Of a stretch of 7,415 bases of DNA, positions 1 to 6,201 are shown piece by piece (positions within the stretch are counted from its first letter, which is position 1; the number at the start of each line of letters is the position of its first letter). Below the pieces are notes generated by a model. That model saw only the letters and a program-made list of their open reading frames with translations, was not told where the DNA came from and did no database searches. The position numbers and the translations under genes are program-made. Source of the DNA: a bacterium (GTDB taxonomy: Bacteria > Planctomycetota > JACOTG01 > JAUIME01); assembly GCA_030433195.1 (NCBI GenBank), contig JAUIME010000242.1, positions 1-7,415 of the forward strand. The letters are read 5' to 3'.

Positions 1-265
1 GACCCGACTCCGAGCACAAGACGCGATCGTCGGGGCCGGCGCCGATGACGGTGAACGTCATCGAACCGTGGTCGGGGCCGAGGAACGACTCGAAGCCTTC
101 GACGCGTCCCGTGAGAGCGATGCGGGTGTTCTTCCACGCGCGCACGTCGATGTTGTCGAAGGGCACGGGCTCGGCGGGTGGGCGCGAGGCGCAACCGCAG
201 GCGAGCGTGGTGGCGAGGATCATGAGCGCGTATGCGGCGAGGCGCGGTTGCGGGAACCTGAGCAT
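1..265 (-). CDS. Probable small lipoprotein, 3' end cut by window edge
   Basis: The first 88 codons of a minus-strand gene are visible. The ATG is preceded by AGGAGG (270-275) with a short 4-nt spacer, which sets the start. Residues 1-22 have an Arg/Pro n-region and a hydrophobic core (AAYALMILATTLA), followed by Cys23 and Cys25. This looks like a lipoprotein signal peptide, although the lipobox (TLAC, or ACGC for the second Cys) is not a perfect consensus. The mature part contains an alternating segment, RIALTGRVEGF, then GSMTFTVIGAG and RVLC, which could be beta strands of a small OB-like barrel; that is a guess. The product family is not recognised. It lies 75 nt downstream of modC on the same strand with no terminator visible between them, so it may be the last gene of the molybdate operon or simply a neighbour. 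Confidence 0.7.
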   Translation of the reverse strand, partial: MLRFPQPRLAAYALMILATTLACGCASRPPAEPVPFDNIDVRAWKNTRIALTGRVEGFESFLGPDHGSMTFTVIGAGPDDRVLCSESG

Positions 266-340
266 GGTGCCTCCTGAGACGGTGCGGGTCGTTTCGGGCT
301 CGCTCCGGACAAGCGTTCGTCGATGGCCCCGCACCCGGAT

Positions 341-1504
341 TCAGTCGTCGTCGGGGCGCGCTTCGGGGTCGTAGAGCACGCAGCCCGCGGTCTTCAGGAT
401 AAGATACACCACGCAGCCCGGTTCGAGGTGAAGTGTGTCGCGGGCGTGCTCGGTCACTTCGACCGCGAGCGGCGGCACGCCGTCGGCGAGGTGCGCGCGC
501 ACGAGCCGTAGGGAACCGACGGTGCGGATCGAAACGACGCGCGACGGCAGGATGTTCTGCGCCGAGAGACCCTCGGGCTCGGTCGTCGCGAGGATGACTT
601 CGCGGGCGGGGATGCCGAGGAGCTTGTTGGATCCTTCGGGGCCGGCCGCGCGCGGGGTGATCACGGAAAGGCTGTCGTCGCCCGTGCCGACGCGCACGAC
701 GCTCGTTTCGGAATCCGTCCGCACGAGCGTGCAGGGGACGACGTTCTCGTAGCCGCCGCGCTCGGCGAGCGGGAATACGTCCGGATCGGTGAGAACCTCG
801 CTCGGCTCGCCGCGCGCGACGATCGTTCCCTGGCGCAGCACGATGAGGTCGTCGCACAGCGCTTGCACCTCGACGGGATCGTGCGACACGAGCAGCATGG
901 GGATGCGGAACTCGTCGCGCACCCTGCGCAAGAACGGCAGGACGCGGCGGCGAAGCGGGATGTCGAGCGCGGCGAGCGGCTCGTCGAGGAGCAGCAACCG
1001 TGGTCCCGAGCACAGCGCGCGACCGAGCGCGACGCGTTGGCGCTCGCCGCCCGAGAGCGTCGTCACGGCGCGAGCGAGCAGCGGACCGAGCTCGAGCAAC
1101 TCGACGACACTCGCGAACGTCGTGTCGAGCGGATGCCCGTCGCGGCGTGCGCGGCGTGCGCCCGCGAGCAGGTTCGCGCGCACGTCGAGATGCGGGAACA
1201 ACAAGCCGTCCTGCGGGACGTAGCCGATGTGTCGGTGTTCGGGGCGAACGAATCGTCGCGGCGCGTCGGCGAGCCAAGTCTCGTCGCCGAGCGCGATGCG
1301 TCCCGTCGTCGCGCGGCGCAAGCCCGCGATCGATTCGAGCACGCTCGTCTTGCCGGATCCCGATGGGCCGAACAGTCCCGTGACGCGATGCGACGTCGTG
1401 AAGTCGACGTCGAGCGTGAAGCGATCGAGCGGCAACCGGATCGCGATCGCGAGCGGAGTCGTCGGTTCGGTCGCTTCGGACGCGGCAGCGGAATGCGTCG
1501 TCAT
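341..1504 (-). CDS. modC: Molybdate ABC transporter ATP-binding protein ModC
   Basis: This is the ATPase subunit that powers molybdate (or tungstate) import through ModB from the cytoplasmic face. The 387-residue product has every ABC landmark: Walker A GPSGSGKT (46-53), Q-loop Gln98 in YVPQDGLLFPHL, signature LSGGE (150-154), Walker B LLLLDEP (170-176) and switch His208 in VSHDP. The FPHLDVRANL segment after the Q-loop is typical of ModC. Beyond residue ~255 is a C-terminal extension with a Mop/TOBE-like unit (LSAQNILPSRVVSI, 313-326), the module that binds molybdate in ModC. Its length is normal to slightly long for the family. The ATG overlaps the modB stop as ATGA, with AGAGGA about 10 nt upstream, so translation is probably coupled to modB. 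The same frame is open much further upstream, but that part overlaps modB and is Arg-rich shadow sequence. Confidence 0.95.
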   Translation of the reverse strand: MTTHSAAASEATEPTTPLAIAIRLPLDRFTLDVDFTTSHRVTGLFGPSGSGKTSVLESIAGLRRATTGRIALGDETWLADAPRRFVRPEHRHIGYVPQDGLLFPHLDVRANLLAGARRARRDGHPLDTTFASVVELLELGPLLARAVTTLSGGERQRVALGRALCSGPRLLLLDEPLAALDIPLRRRVLPFLRRVRDEFRIPMLLVSHDPVEVQALCDDLIVLRQGTIVARGEPSEVLTDPDVFPLAERGGYENVVPCTLVRTDSETSVVRVGTGDDSLSVITPRAAGPEGSNKLLGIPAREVILATTEPEGLSAQNILPSRVVSIRTVGSLRLVRAHLADGVPPLAVEVTEHARDTLHLEPGCVVYLILKTAGCVLYDPEARPDDD

Positions 1505-2178
1505 CGCGTGCGCGTCCTCTCGGGATTGCGCGCGAGGTATTCCGACGCGAAGATCGCGACGAAGCCGACGACGAGCGCCACGCACAGGAGGAAGTACGCC
1601 TCGCGTTGATCGCCGGTTTCTTGCGCCGAGTAGATCGCGCTCGCGAGCGTTTGCGTGCGCCCGGGGATGTTCCCGGCGATCGTGACCGTGGCGCCGAATT
1701 CGCCGATCGCGCGCGTGAACCCGAGGATCGCTGCCGCGAGCAATCCACGCGAGGCAAGCGGTAGCGTCGTTCCGACGAACGTTCGCAGTCGCCCGTGCCC
1801 GAGCGTGCGCGCCATCGACTCGAGCCGCGGGTCGATCCCTTCGAACGTGACGCGCGCCGTGCGCACCACGAGCGGCGTCGCCATCACCGCCGACGCGAGC
1901 ACCGCGGCTTTCCACGTGAGCAAGATTCCGGGATCGAATCCGAGCGTGCGGGGCCCGAGCGGACCATCGGTCGCGAGCATGCGCAGCAACAGATACCCGA
2001 CCGCGGTCGGCGGCAGCACCATCGGCAGGAGCAGCAGCGTCGACACGACCCGCTTCCCGAAGAACTCGCGCCGCGCGAGCACGTACGCGATCAGCGTTCC
2101 GGGAATCCACACCACGACCGTCGCGATCGACGCGACGAACACGCTCATCTTCAGAGCCGAAAGCGTCGCGTCACTCAT
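1501..2178 (-). CDS. modB: Molybdate ABC transporter permease ModB
   Basis: This is the membrane channel subunit, which forms a homodimer and couples to ModC. The 225-residue product is the usual ModB size and shows about five hydrophobic segments (roughly 13-35, 46-67, 88-108, 144-160 and 196-212). Characteristic stretches are LLPMVLPPTAVGYLLL (50-65), the cytoplasmic coupling (EAA-type) loop around ESMARTLGHGRLRTF with the following TTLPLA (120-142), and GFTRAIGEFGATVTIAGN (153-170), which is highly typical of ModB/CysT-type permeases. The ATG lies inside the end of modA: the two genes overlap by 8 nt (ATGAGTGA). There is no clear Shine-Dalgarno, which fits translational coupling to modA. 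The C-terminus overlaps modC by 4 nt. Confidence 0.95.
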   Translation of the reverse strand: MSDATLSALKMSVFVASIATVVVWIPGTLIAYVLARREFFGKRVVSTLLLLPMVLPPTAVGYLLLRMLATDGPLGPRTLGFDPGILLTWKAAVLASAVMATPLVVRTARVTFEGIDPRLESMARTLGHGRLRTFVGTTLPLASRGLLAAAILGFTRAIGEFGATVTIAGNIPGRTQTLASAIYSAQETGDQREAYFLLCVALVVGFVAIFASEYLARNPERTRTR

Positions 2179-3085
2179 CGTCGAACGGGAGGTAGCCGCC
2201 GATCCGACGGAGTTGCTCGAGCAGGTCCGGCGGCGTGGTGCACACGAAACCGTGCTGCTCGAAGATCGCGCGTGCGATGTCTTCGTTCAGCAAGAAGTCG
2301 ATCCACTCGGTCGCTGCGATCGGGGCCGGACCGTCGCGCAACAGGGCGATGCTATAGGAGATCTCTGGGGTTTCCTCACGCGGCACTTCATAGGCGACGC
2401 GAACCCTCTCGGAGGCCGCGGCGTCGGTCGCGTAGACGATGCCTGCGATACGCTCGTCGGACTCGACGAGCCCGAGCGCGGCACGCACGCTCGTTCCCGG
2501 CACGATGCGCTCCTCGACGGCTGTCCATAACGTGGCGCTGTCGTGCGGCACCGACTCTAGCCACTTGCGTGCATAGATGCCCGCAGGAACGGCTTGGGGG
2601 TCTCCCGTCGACAAGTGCCGGACGGATGGCGCTGCGAGGTCCGTCGGATCGTCGATCACGAGGTCGCTTCGCTGCGCGACGACGACGACGAGGCGATTCT
2701 GGAGAAACGCCGTGCGCGTCTCGGCCATGATGCGGCCGGCCTGCTGGACGTCGTCCATCCAGGCTTCGTTGGCACTCAGGAACACGTCCGCTCGCGTCGT
2801 CGCGCGGATCTGCTGCGCGAGCGCGTTCGAACCCGCGTAGTTGCCGACGATCGAATAGCCCTCCGTCGCATACTCTCGCTCGAAGGCTCGCGCCACGTCC
2901 TCGACGGCGTCGCGAAGGCTTGCTGCCGCGAACACGAGGACTTCCGCGCTTTCGCCCTCGACCTCGGGCGAGCGTCCGCAACCCGGCATGAGGATCATCG
3001 ACGACGCGACGAGCAGAGCGATGCAAGCACCGTGGACGGATCGATCCGCTCTCGGGTCCGGTCGTTTCCGCTTCGTCCGTATCAT
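2171..3085 (-). CDS. modA: Molybdate-binding lipoprotein ModA
   Basis: This is the extracytoplasmic solute-binding protein that captures molybdate or tungstate and delivers it to ModBC. From the ATG at 3085 it has 304 residues. A basic n-region (MIRTKRKRPD), a hydrophobic core (~20-33) and MPGC with Cys36 suggest a membrane-anchored lipoprotein rather than a free periplasmic protein. Family motifs appear in order: FAAASLRDA (52-60), GNYAGSNALAQQI (81-93), RADVFLSAN (98-106), GDPQAVPAGIYARKWL (161-176), VRAALGLVESDERIAGIVYATDA (200-222) and EWIDFLLNEDIARAIFEQHGF (260-280). By family alignment the oxyanion ligands would be Ser56, Ser86, Ala168, Val200 and Tyr218. An in-frame GTG at 3121 could add 12 residues, but it has no Shine-Dalgarno and would lengthen an already complete signal peptide. 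The gene begins 55 nt after mosA and overlaps modB. Confidence 0.93.
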   Translation of the reverse strand: MIRTKRKRPDPRADRSVHGACIALLVASSMILMPGCGRSPEVEGESAEVLVFAAASLRDAVEDVARAFEREYATEGYSIVGNYAGSNALAQQIRATTRADVFLSANEAWMDDVQQAGRIMAETRTAFLQNRLVVVVAQRSDLVIDDPTDLAAPSVRHLSTGDPQAVPAGIYARKWLESVPHDSATLWTAVEERIVPGTSVRAALGLVESDERIAGIVYATDAAASERVRVAYEVPREETPEISYSIALLRDGPAPIAATEWIDFLLNEDIARAIFEQHGFVCTTPPDLLEQLRRIGGYLPFDDE

Positions 3086-3140
3086 CCCGCAAGGATAGCT
3101 GTTTCGCGGGGGTGCGGCCACACGCGATGCCGTGCTGCGC

Positions 3141-3977
3141 TCAATCCGCGTGGACGACGGTTCCGACGACTTCGCCTGCGAGTGCGCGCCCGATGAGCTC
3201 GGGCTTCAGGCCGTTGATGACCTGGAACTTCTTCAACAGCCGCGCGTGGTCGAGGAGGTCGAGCAGGATCCGGTCGAACGGGAGCGTTTCGAGGCTTCGT
3301 TCGCGGAGCTCCTTGGCGCCGATCTCCTTGATGAGCGAGGCGTCGGAGTGCTGGTTCGGATCCTTGTCGTAGACGCCGTCGATGTTCTTGACGAGCGTGT
3401 ACGTCTTGCTGCCGAAGCACTCCGCGAGCAGGAAGCTTCCGGCGTCGGTGCGGTGCGGCGGGATGCGGCCGATTGCGGGCGGATGCTCCCAGATCGAGTA
3501 GGGCGGTACGCCGTTGAAGATGACGCCCGGCACCGAGTGGATGAAGAGCGGCAGCAGGTGCCCGAAGATCTCGGGGGGGATCGCGACGACGCCATACGGC
3601 GCGAGGAGCGTGCCGAGGATGTGCGCGTTGCCGAGCGCGTCGGCCTGTGCGAGCTGTGCGAGCACGCCTGTCGGCAAGCCGAGGTCGGCCGCGATCGAGA
3701 ACACGTGGCGACTGCGCACGCCGCCGCCCGTGCCGAGGATGAGCTTGTGGTTTTCGAGTGCCTTCACGAGCTCGTCGACGACGGGGTAGAGCACGTCGCG
3801 CCCCGCGTCGAGGATCGAGCGGCCGCCGATCTTCATGACGTGGGTCTCGGGCAGCATGCGGAAGACCGGCGTCTCGGTTTTCGCTTGCAGATCCTTGTCG
3901 AGCAGGCTCTCGCGCATGAGCATCGAGTCGAGATGGTGGCGCTTCTTCGTGCCGCCGGCTTCGGGCGTGTCGCTCAT
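3141..3977 (-). CDS. mosA: Molybdenum storage protein subunit, MosA-like
   Basis: This is an amino-acid-kinase-fold protein (UMP-kinase-like superfamily) that matches the alpha subunit of the Mo/W storage protein (MoSto) known from Azotobacter. MoSto is a cytosolic (alpha-beta)3 cage that packs molybdate or tungstate as polyoxometalates at the cost of ATP. The 278-residue product has the phosphate/nucleotide motifs MKIGGRSILD (48-57), GTGGGVRSRHVFSIAADLGLP (82-102), the family signature GRIPPHRTDAGSFLL (170-184), VKNIDGVYDKDP (196-207) and C-terminal FQVINGLKPELIGRAL. ATG 3977 is chosen because GGAG sits 9 nt upstream; an in-frame ATG five codons earlier (3992) has a poorer site. GVRSRHVFS, NAHIL and the LPFDRILLDLLDHAR segment favour MosA over MosB. 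The run of histidines I recall after PPY in Azotobacter MosA is absent here (PPYSIWEH, 158-165). It lies 79 nt after mosB. Confidence 0.85.
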   Translation of the reverse strand: MSDTPEAGGTKKRHHLDSMLMRESLLDKDLQAKTETPVFRMLPETHVMKIGGRSILDAGRDVLYPVVDELVKALENHKLILGTGGGVRSRHVFSIAADLGLPTGVLAQLAQADALGNAHILGTLLAPYGVVAIPPEIFGHLLPLFIHSVPGVIFNGVPPYSIWEHPPAIGRIPPHRTDAGSFLLAECFGSKTYTLVKNIDGVYDKDPNQHSDASLIKEIGAKELRERSLETLPFDRILLDLLDHARLLKKFQVINGLKPELIGRALAGEVVGTVVHAD

Positions 3978-4056
3978 CGTTTCGATCTCCATCGTTCACC
4001 GCGTTGCGGCGAGCGTTCGGTTGTGTCGTTTCGTTCGATTCGGTCGGTGTGTTCGA

Positions 4057-4887
4057 TCAGTCCGCGGTGATGATCGTGCCGACCTTCTCGCCTTCGAGGG
4101 CGCGCGTGAGGTTGCCCTTCTCGAGGCCGTTGATGACCTGGATCGAGCGCCGACGCACGGCGTTCTGCATGAGTTCGAGCACCGCGCGCTCGACGACGAC
4201 GTCTTGCAGATCCATCTCGATGAGCTCGTTCACGGTGATCTCGGGGATGAACTTCGCGTTCTTGTCCTTCTTCGGGTCGGCCGTGAAGAGTCCCTTTTCG
4301 TCCTTGATGTAGATCATCGAGCGCGAGCCGAAGACCTCCGAGACGAGGTACGAGCCCGTGTCGGTACGGTGCGGCGGGATGCGCCCGACCGCGGGGTTCT
4401 TCTGCCAGAACGTGTAGGGCGGCATCCCGAAGAAGATGCACGCGCGACGCTCGGCGAGGTACAGCGGCAACTGCGGGAACTGCGCGGGCTCGATGAACGG
4501 GATCCCGTGCTTGGCGAGCAGGTAGTGGATCATGCGCGCATTCTGCATCGAGACGAACGTCCCGAGTACGCTCAGTACGCCCGTCGGCAAACCGAGGTCG
4601 AGGCCGACGCTGTACGCGTGGCGCGCACGCGTTCCGGCGCCGGTGCCGATGATCATGTCGTGGCGTCCGAGGTTCTCGACGACTTCGTCGATGATCGGGA
4701 ACACCGCCGCGCGGCCGCGGTCGATGAAGCTCTGGCCGCCGATCTTGATCACGTTCGAGTCGGGGAGGATCGACACCGAATCGGTCTTGCCGGTCTCGGC
4801 GAGGATCGAGTCGTCGGTGAGCGACCCCGTCACGAGGTGTTTGCCGAGCTCGGTCAGCAGCTCGCTCTGCATCGAATGGGATTTCAT
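4057..4887 (-). CDS. mosB: Molybdenum storage protein subunit, MosB-like
   Basis: This is the second MoSto-type subunit, 276 residues and the partner of the next gene; together they would form the hetero-hexameric storage cage. Motifs are VIKIGGQSFIDRGRAAVFPI (46-65), GTGAGTRARHAYSVGLDLGLP (81-101), LLAKHGIPF (123-131), FFGMPPYTFWQ (152-162), GRIPPHRTDTGSYL (168-181), IKDEKGLFTADPKKDKNAKF (194-213) and the C-terminus INGLEKGNLTRALEGEKVG followed by TIITAD. IGGQS-IDRGRAA, GTGAGTRARH, KDE-GL and NLTRAL-GE-VGTIIT correspond closely to Azotobacter MosB as I remember it, so the beta assignment is firm. The length fits the family (~270). The ATG at 4887 has only a weak purine-rich site (GAGAGAA). 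A second in-frame ATG is codon 6 (MQSELL). It starts 38 nt after the methyltransferase gene. A UMP kinase is less likely, because the RIPPHRTD block is a storage-protein hallmark. Confidence 0.9.
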   Translation of the reverse strand: MKSHSMQSELLTELGKHLVTGSLTDDSILAETGKTDSVSILPDSNVIKIGGQSFIDRGRAAVFPIIDEVVENLGRHDMIIGTGAGTRARHAYSVGLDLGLPTGVLSVLGTFVSMQNARMIHYLLAKHGIPFIEPAQFPQLPLYLAERRACIFFGMPPYTFWQKNPAVGRIPPHRTDTGSYLVSEVFGSRSMIYIKDEKGLFTADPKKDKNAKFIPEITVNELIEMDLQDVVVERAVLELMQNAVRRRSIQVINGLEKGNLTRALEGEKVGTIITAD

Positions 4888-4925
4888 GGTTTCTCTCGGT
4901 TCGTCGGGGTGGTGCGAGTCGCGAC

Positions 4926-5759
4926 TCAAGTCGCGAGCTCGATGCCTTCCAGTATGTAGCGCTCTTCGGATTCCATGGGGACGTCGAGGCCGCCGAATCG
5001 GTTGCCCGCGTAATCTTCGAGCTCGTTCAAGATCCCTTCCTTCACGGCAGGCGGCGGGGTCACGCCGCCGAGTCCGCCGGTCGTGCGCCACGAATCGAGC
5101 GCTTGCTGCGCCGTGATCGTGACGCGCCACGAGGCGACCGTGCCGCGGTCGAGCGCGCGCGCGCCGATCGTCACGCCGAGCTGCGCGAGCGACCGTGCGT
5201 GACGGCCGCCACGTCGGGCTTCGAATCCACGCTCGCGCAGCCGCTCGTGCATCGCCCGGCGGAGGATCGCGCGAAGCCCTTCCGGATCGCGTTCGGTCCG
5301 CCCGATCACGAGACACGCGCTCGGCGCGGCCACCCGCCGGAACTCGGCGACGACGTGCTCTGCGGACAGCAGGTGCAGCGAACGCGAGCCGAACACCGTG
5401 TGGGTGGTCGCGTCGCCGATCGGCCACCGCGTCGACGCGTCGGCTTGGATCAGGCAAGCCGTCGAACGGGGTTCGTCGCCGGCGGCCCGGTGGATGCGTT
5501 CGGAGAAGCGCCGTAGCATCGGCAGCGAGAGGTCGAGCCCCGCGTAGACCGTATCGCTCTCGCGGACGTCGACCCCGATCTCGCCGGTTCCCGCGCCCAA
5601 CTCGAGGACGCGAGCGCGGGAGGCGCCGCACGCCTTCGCGTGTGACGCGGCGAGCTCGACGACGGCCGCCGCGACGGCCTTCGCGGCGGCAGCGGGGAGC
5701 CCCGCGCGCGCGTCGAAGGAGTCGGCTTGCTGGTCGAACGTGGCGGGAGAGTCGGGCAA
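4926..5759 (-). CDS. Class I SAM-dependent methyltransferase, substrate unknown
   Basis: The 277-residue product has a Rossmann-type methyltransferase core. Motif I is VLELGAGTGEIGVDV (51-65), an acidic residue closes beta-2 in YAGLDLSLPML (Asp76, likely binding the SAM ribose), IQADASTRWPIGD (104-116) is the motif around Asp107, and FGSRSLHLL (123-131) and EFRRVAAPSACLVIGRT (139-155) follow. The N-terminal ATFDQQADSFDARAG resembles the start of UbiE/BioC-type small-molecule methyltransferases. The C-terminal third (from ~residue 185) is unusual and recognised by no family I know. The start is a TTG with GGAGGA 9 nt upstream (5769-5774). An in-frame GTG at 5801 lacks such a site and would lie upstream of the predicted transcription start. 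It is the first gene of the minus-strand group, 38 nt before mosB. No sequence evidence shows what it methylates or that it acts on molybdenum metabolism. Confidence 0.85.
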   Translation of the reverse strand: MPDSPATFDQQADSFDARAGLPAAAAKAVAAAVVELAASHAKACGASRARVLELGAGTGEIGVDVRESDTVYAGLDLSLPMLRRFSERIHRAAGDEPRSTACLIQADASTRWPIGDATTHTVFGSRSLHLLSAEHVVAEFRRVAAPSACLVIGRTERDPEGLRAILRRAMHERLRERGFEARRGGRHARSLAQLGVTIGARALDRGTVASWRVTITAQQALDSWRTTGGLGGVTPPPAVKEGILNELEDYAGNRFGGLDVPMESEERYILEGIELAT

Positions 5760-5768
5760 CGGCGGGAT

Positions 5769-5774
5769 TCCTCC
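5769..5774 (-). promoter_or_regulatory. Strong Shine-Dalgarno deciding a TTG start
   Basis: GGAGGA on the minus strand stands 9 nt upstream of TTG 5759, inside a longer open frame. It is the only good ribosome site near the gene's 5' end and so selects the non-ATG start. Confidence 0.65.
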
Positions 5775-5787
5775 GGGTCGGGCGGGG

Positions 5788-5816
5788 AGTGTAACGCTCA
5801 CGCCTGCGAGGCGCAA
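5788..5816 (-). promoter_or_regulatory. Candidate sigma70-type promoter for the methyltransferase-mos-mod genes
   Basis: On the minus strand TTGCGC (5811-5816) is separated by 17 nt from TACACT (5788-5793), a 3/6 and 4/6 match to the -35 and -10 consensus. Transcription would start near 5781, leaving a leader of about 20 nt containing the GGAGGA site before the TTG start. The match is modest and the DNA is GC-rich, so this remains a candidate. Confidence 0.35.
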
Positions 5817-5882
5817 CCGAACGCGCCGTGCACCCCGTCCGGCCGCCTTCGTGTCGCGTCGAGCGTGTTCAAAAAAATCGAC

Positions 5883-5903
5883 ATCTCGTCGAGTCGTCGA
5901 GAT
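5883..5903. repeat. Imperfect 21-bp palindrome in TCGTCGA-rich tract
   Basis: The arms ATCTCG and CGAGAT are perfect. Across the 21 bp only the central base and one symmetric pair (positions 7 and 15) fail to match. A further GTCGA/TCGAC stem with 6-nt loop follows at 5920-5935. TCGTCGA or TCGAC words recur across 5880-5935, so this could be a regulator-binding cluster or merely compositional bias. Confidence 0.4.
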
Positions 5904-5975
5904 CGTTCGACGCGCAATCGTCGAGTTTCTTCGACATTCCAAGCTCGCCCCCGATGTCCACCGACTCCTCGATAA

Positions 5976-5990
5976 TTCGCTAAGTGCGAA
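5976..5990. repeat. Short perfect inverted repeat
   Basis: TTCGC and GCGAA flank a 5-nt centre (TAAGT) in an A+T-richer patch of the divergent intergenic region. It is a possible operator half-site pair, but short enough to arise by chance. Confidence 0.25.
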
Positions 5991-6118
5991 CGCCGATCGG
6001 GATTGCGAATTCCACAACAACGTGCGTTGCGATTCTGGTCCACGACTTGCCAAGGAACTCCCATCGAAGTCGTGTTCCGGACGTTCGGCGCACGCTCGTC
6101 TTGCTGATGTTGCATCTG

Positions 6119-6146
6119 TTTCCAGATCAAAAAAGACCCGTATTCT
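6119..6146 (+). promoter_or_regulatory. Candidate promoter of the secreted-protein gene
   Basis: TTTCCA (6119-6124) and TATTCT (6141-6146) are 16 nt apart, each a 4/6 consensus match, with an A-rich spacer (AAAAAA). The -35 lies within a perfect inverted repeat, ATCTG-TTTC-CAGAT (6114-6127), which could be an operator. The distance to the ATG at 6208 is suitable for a ~55-nt leader. Confidence 0.35.
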
Positions 6147-6149
6147 TTC

Positions 6150-6166
6150 GGGAGCTGCCGGCTCCC
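6150..6166 (+). repeat. 5'-leader hairpin before the secreted-protein gene
   Basis: GGGAGC-TGCCG-GCTCCC forms a perfect 6-bp GC-rich stem with a 5-nt loop. It is near the predicted transcript start and 41 nt before the ATG, followed by pyrimidine-rich sequence rather than a U-run. It may stabilise the mRNA 5' end. It does not look like a terminator. Confidence 0.45.
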
Positions 6167-6195
6167 AAGTCACTCCACTTCCTCTTTATTTGCCT

Positions 6196-6201
6196 AGGAG
6201 G
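6196..6201 (+). promoter_or_regulatory. Consensus ribosome binding site
   Basis: AGGAGG stands 6 nt before ATG 6208, a near-ideal site. It fixes the start inside a reading frame that is open far upstream and suggests efficient translation. Confidence 0.8.

Noticed and set aside
1505..2110. Upstream extension of the modC reading frame giving a 589-residue protein
   Set aside because: The added 202 residues are Arg-rich, low-complexity translation overlapping modB in another frame. The ATGA-coupled start at 1504 with AGAGGA upstream gives a normal ModC.
3082..3999. Long Arg/His-rich frames antisense to or alongside mosA and the other mod genes
   Set aside because: In GC-rich DNA long open frames arise opposite and beside real genes. 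These translate to Arg/Ala/Pro-rich sequence without motifs.
3978..4056. Repeated TTCG-type words between mosB and mosA as a regulatory repeat
   Set aside because: The words are irregular and short, form no clear dyad and fit local composition.
3141..4887. Uridylate kinase (PyrH) or another amino-acid kinase for the two paralogues
   Set aside because: The fold is shared, but two tandem unequal copies with the RIPPHRTD block, MosB-type C-terminus and a modABC neighbour fit the Mo storage protein better.
4888..5631. Upstream extension of the mosB frame (524 residues)
   Set aside because: The extension is Arg/Pro-rich shadow of the methyltransferase gene on the same strand. The ATG at 4887 starts a protein of normal MosB length.
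5798..6130. 110-codon minus-strand open frame in the intergenic region
   Set aside because: It has no ribosome site and no recognisable domain, and it overlaps the candidate methyltransferase promoter. It is probably chance.
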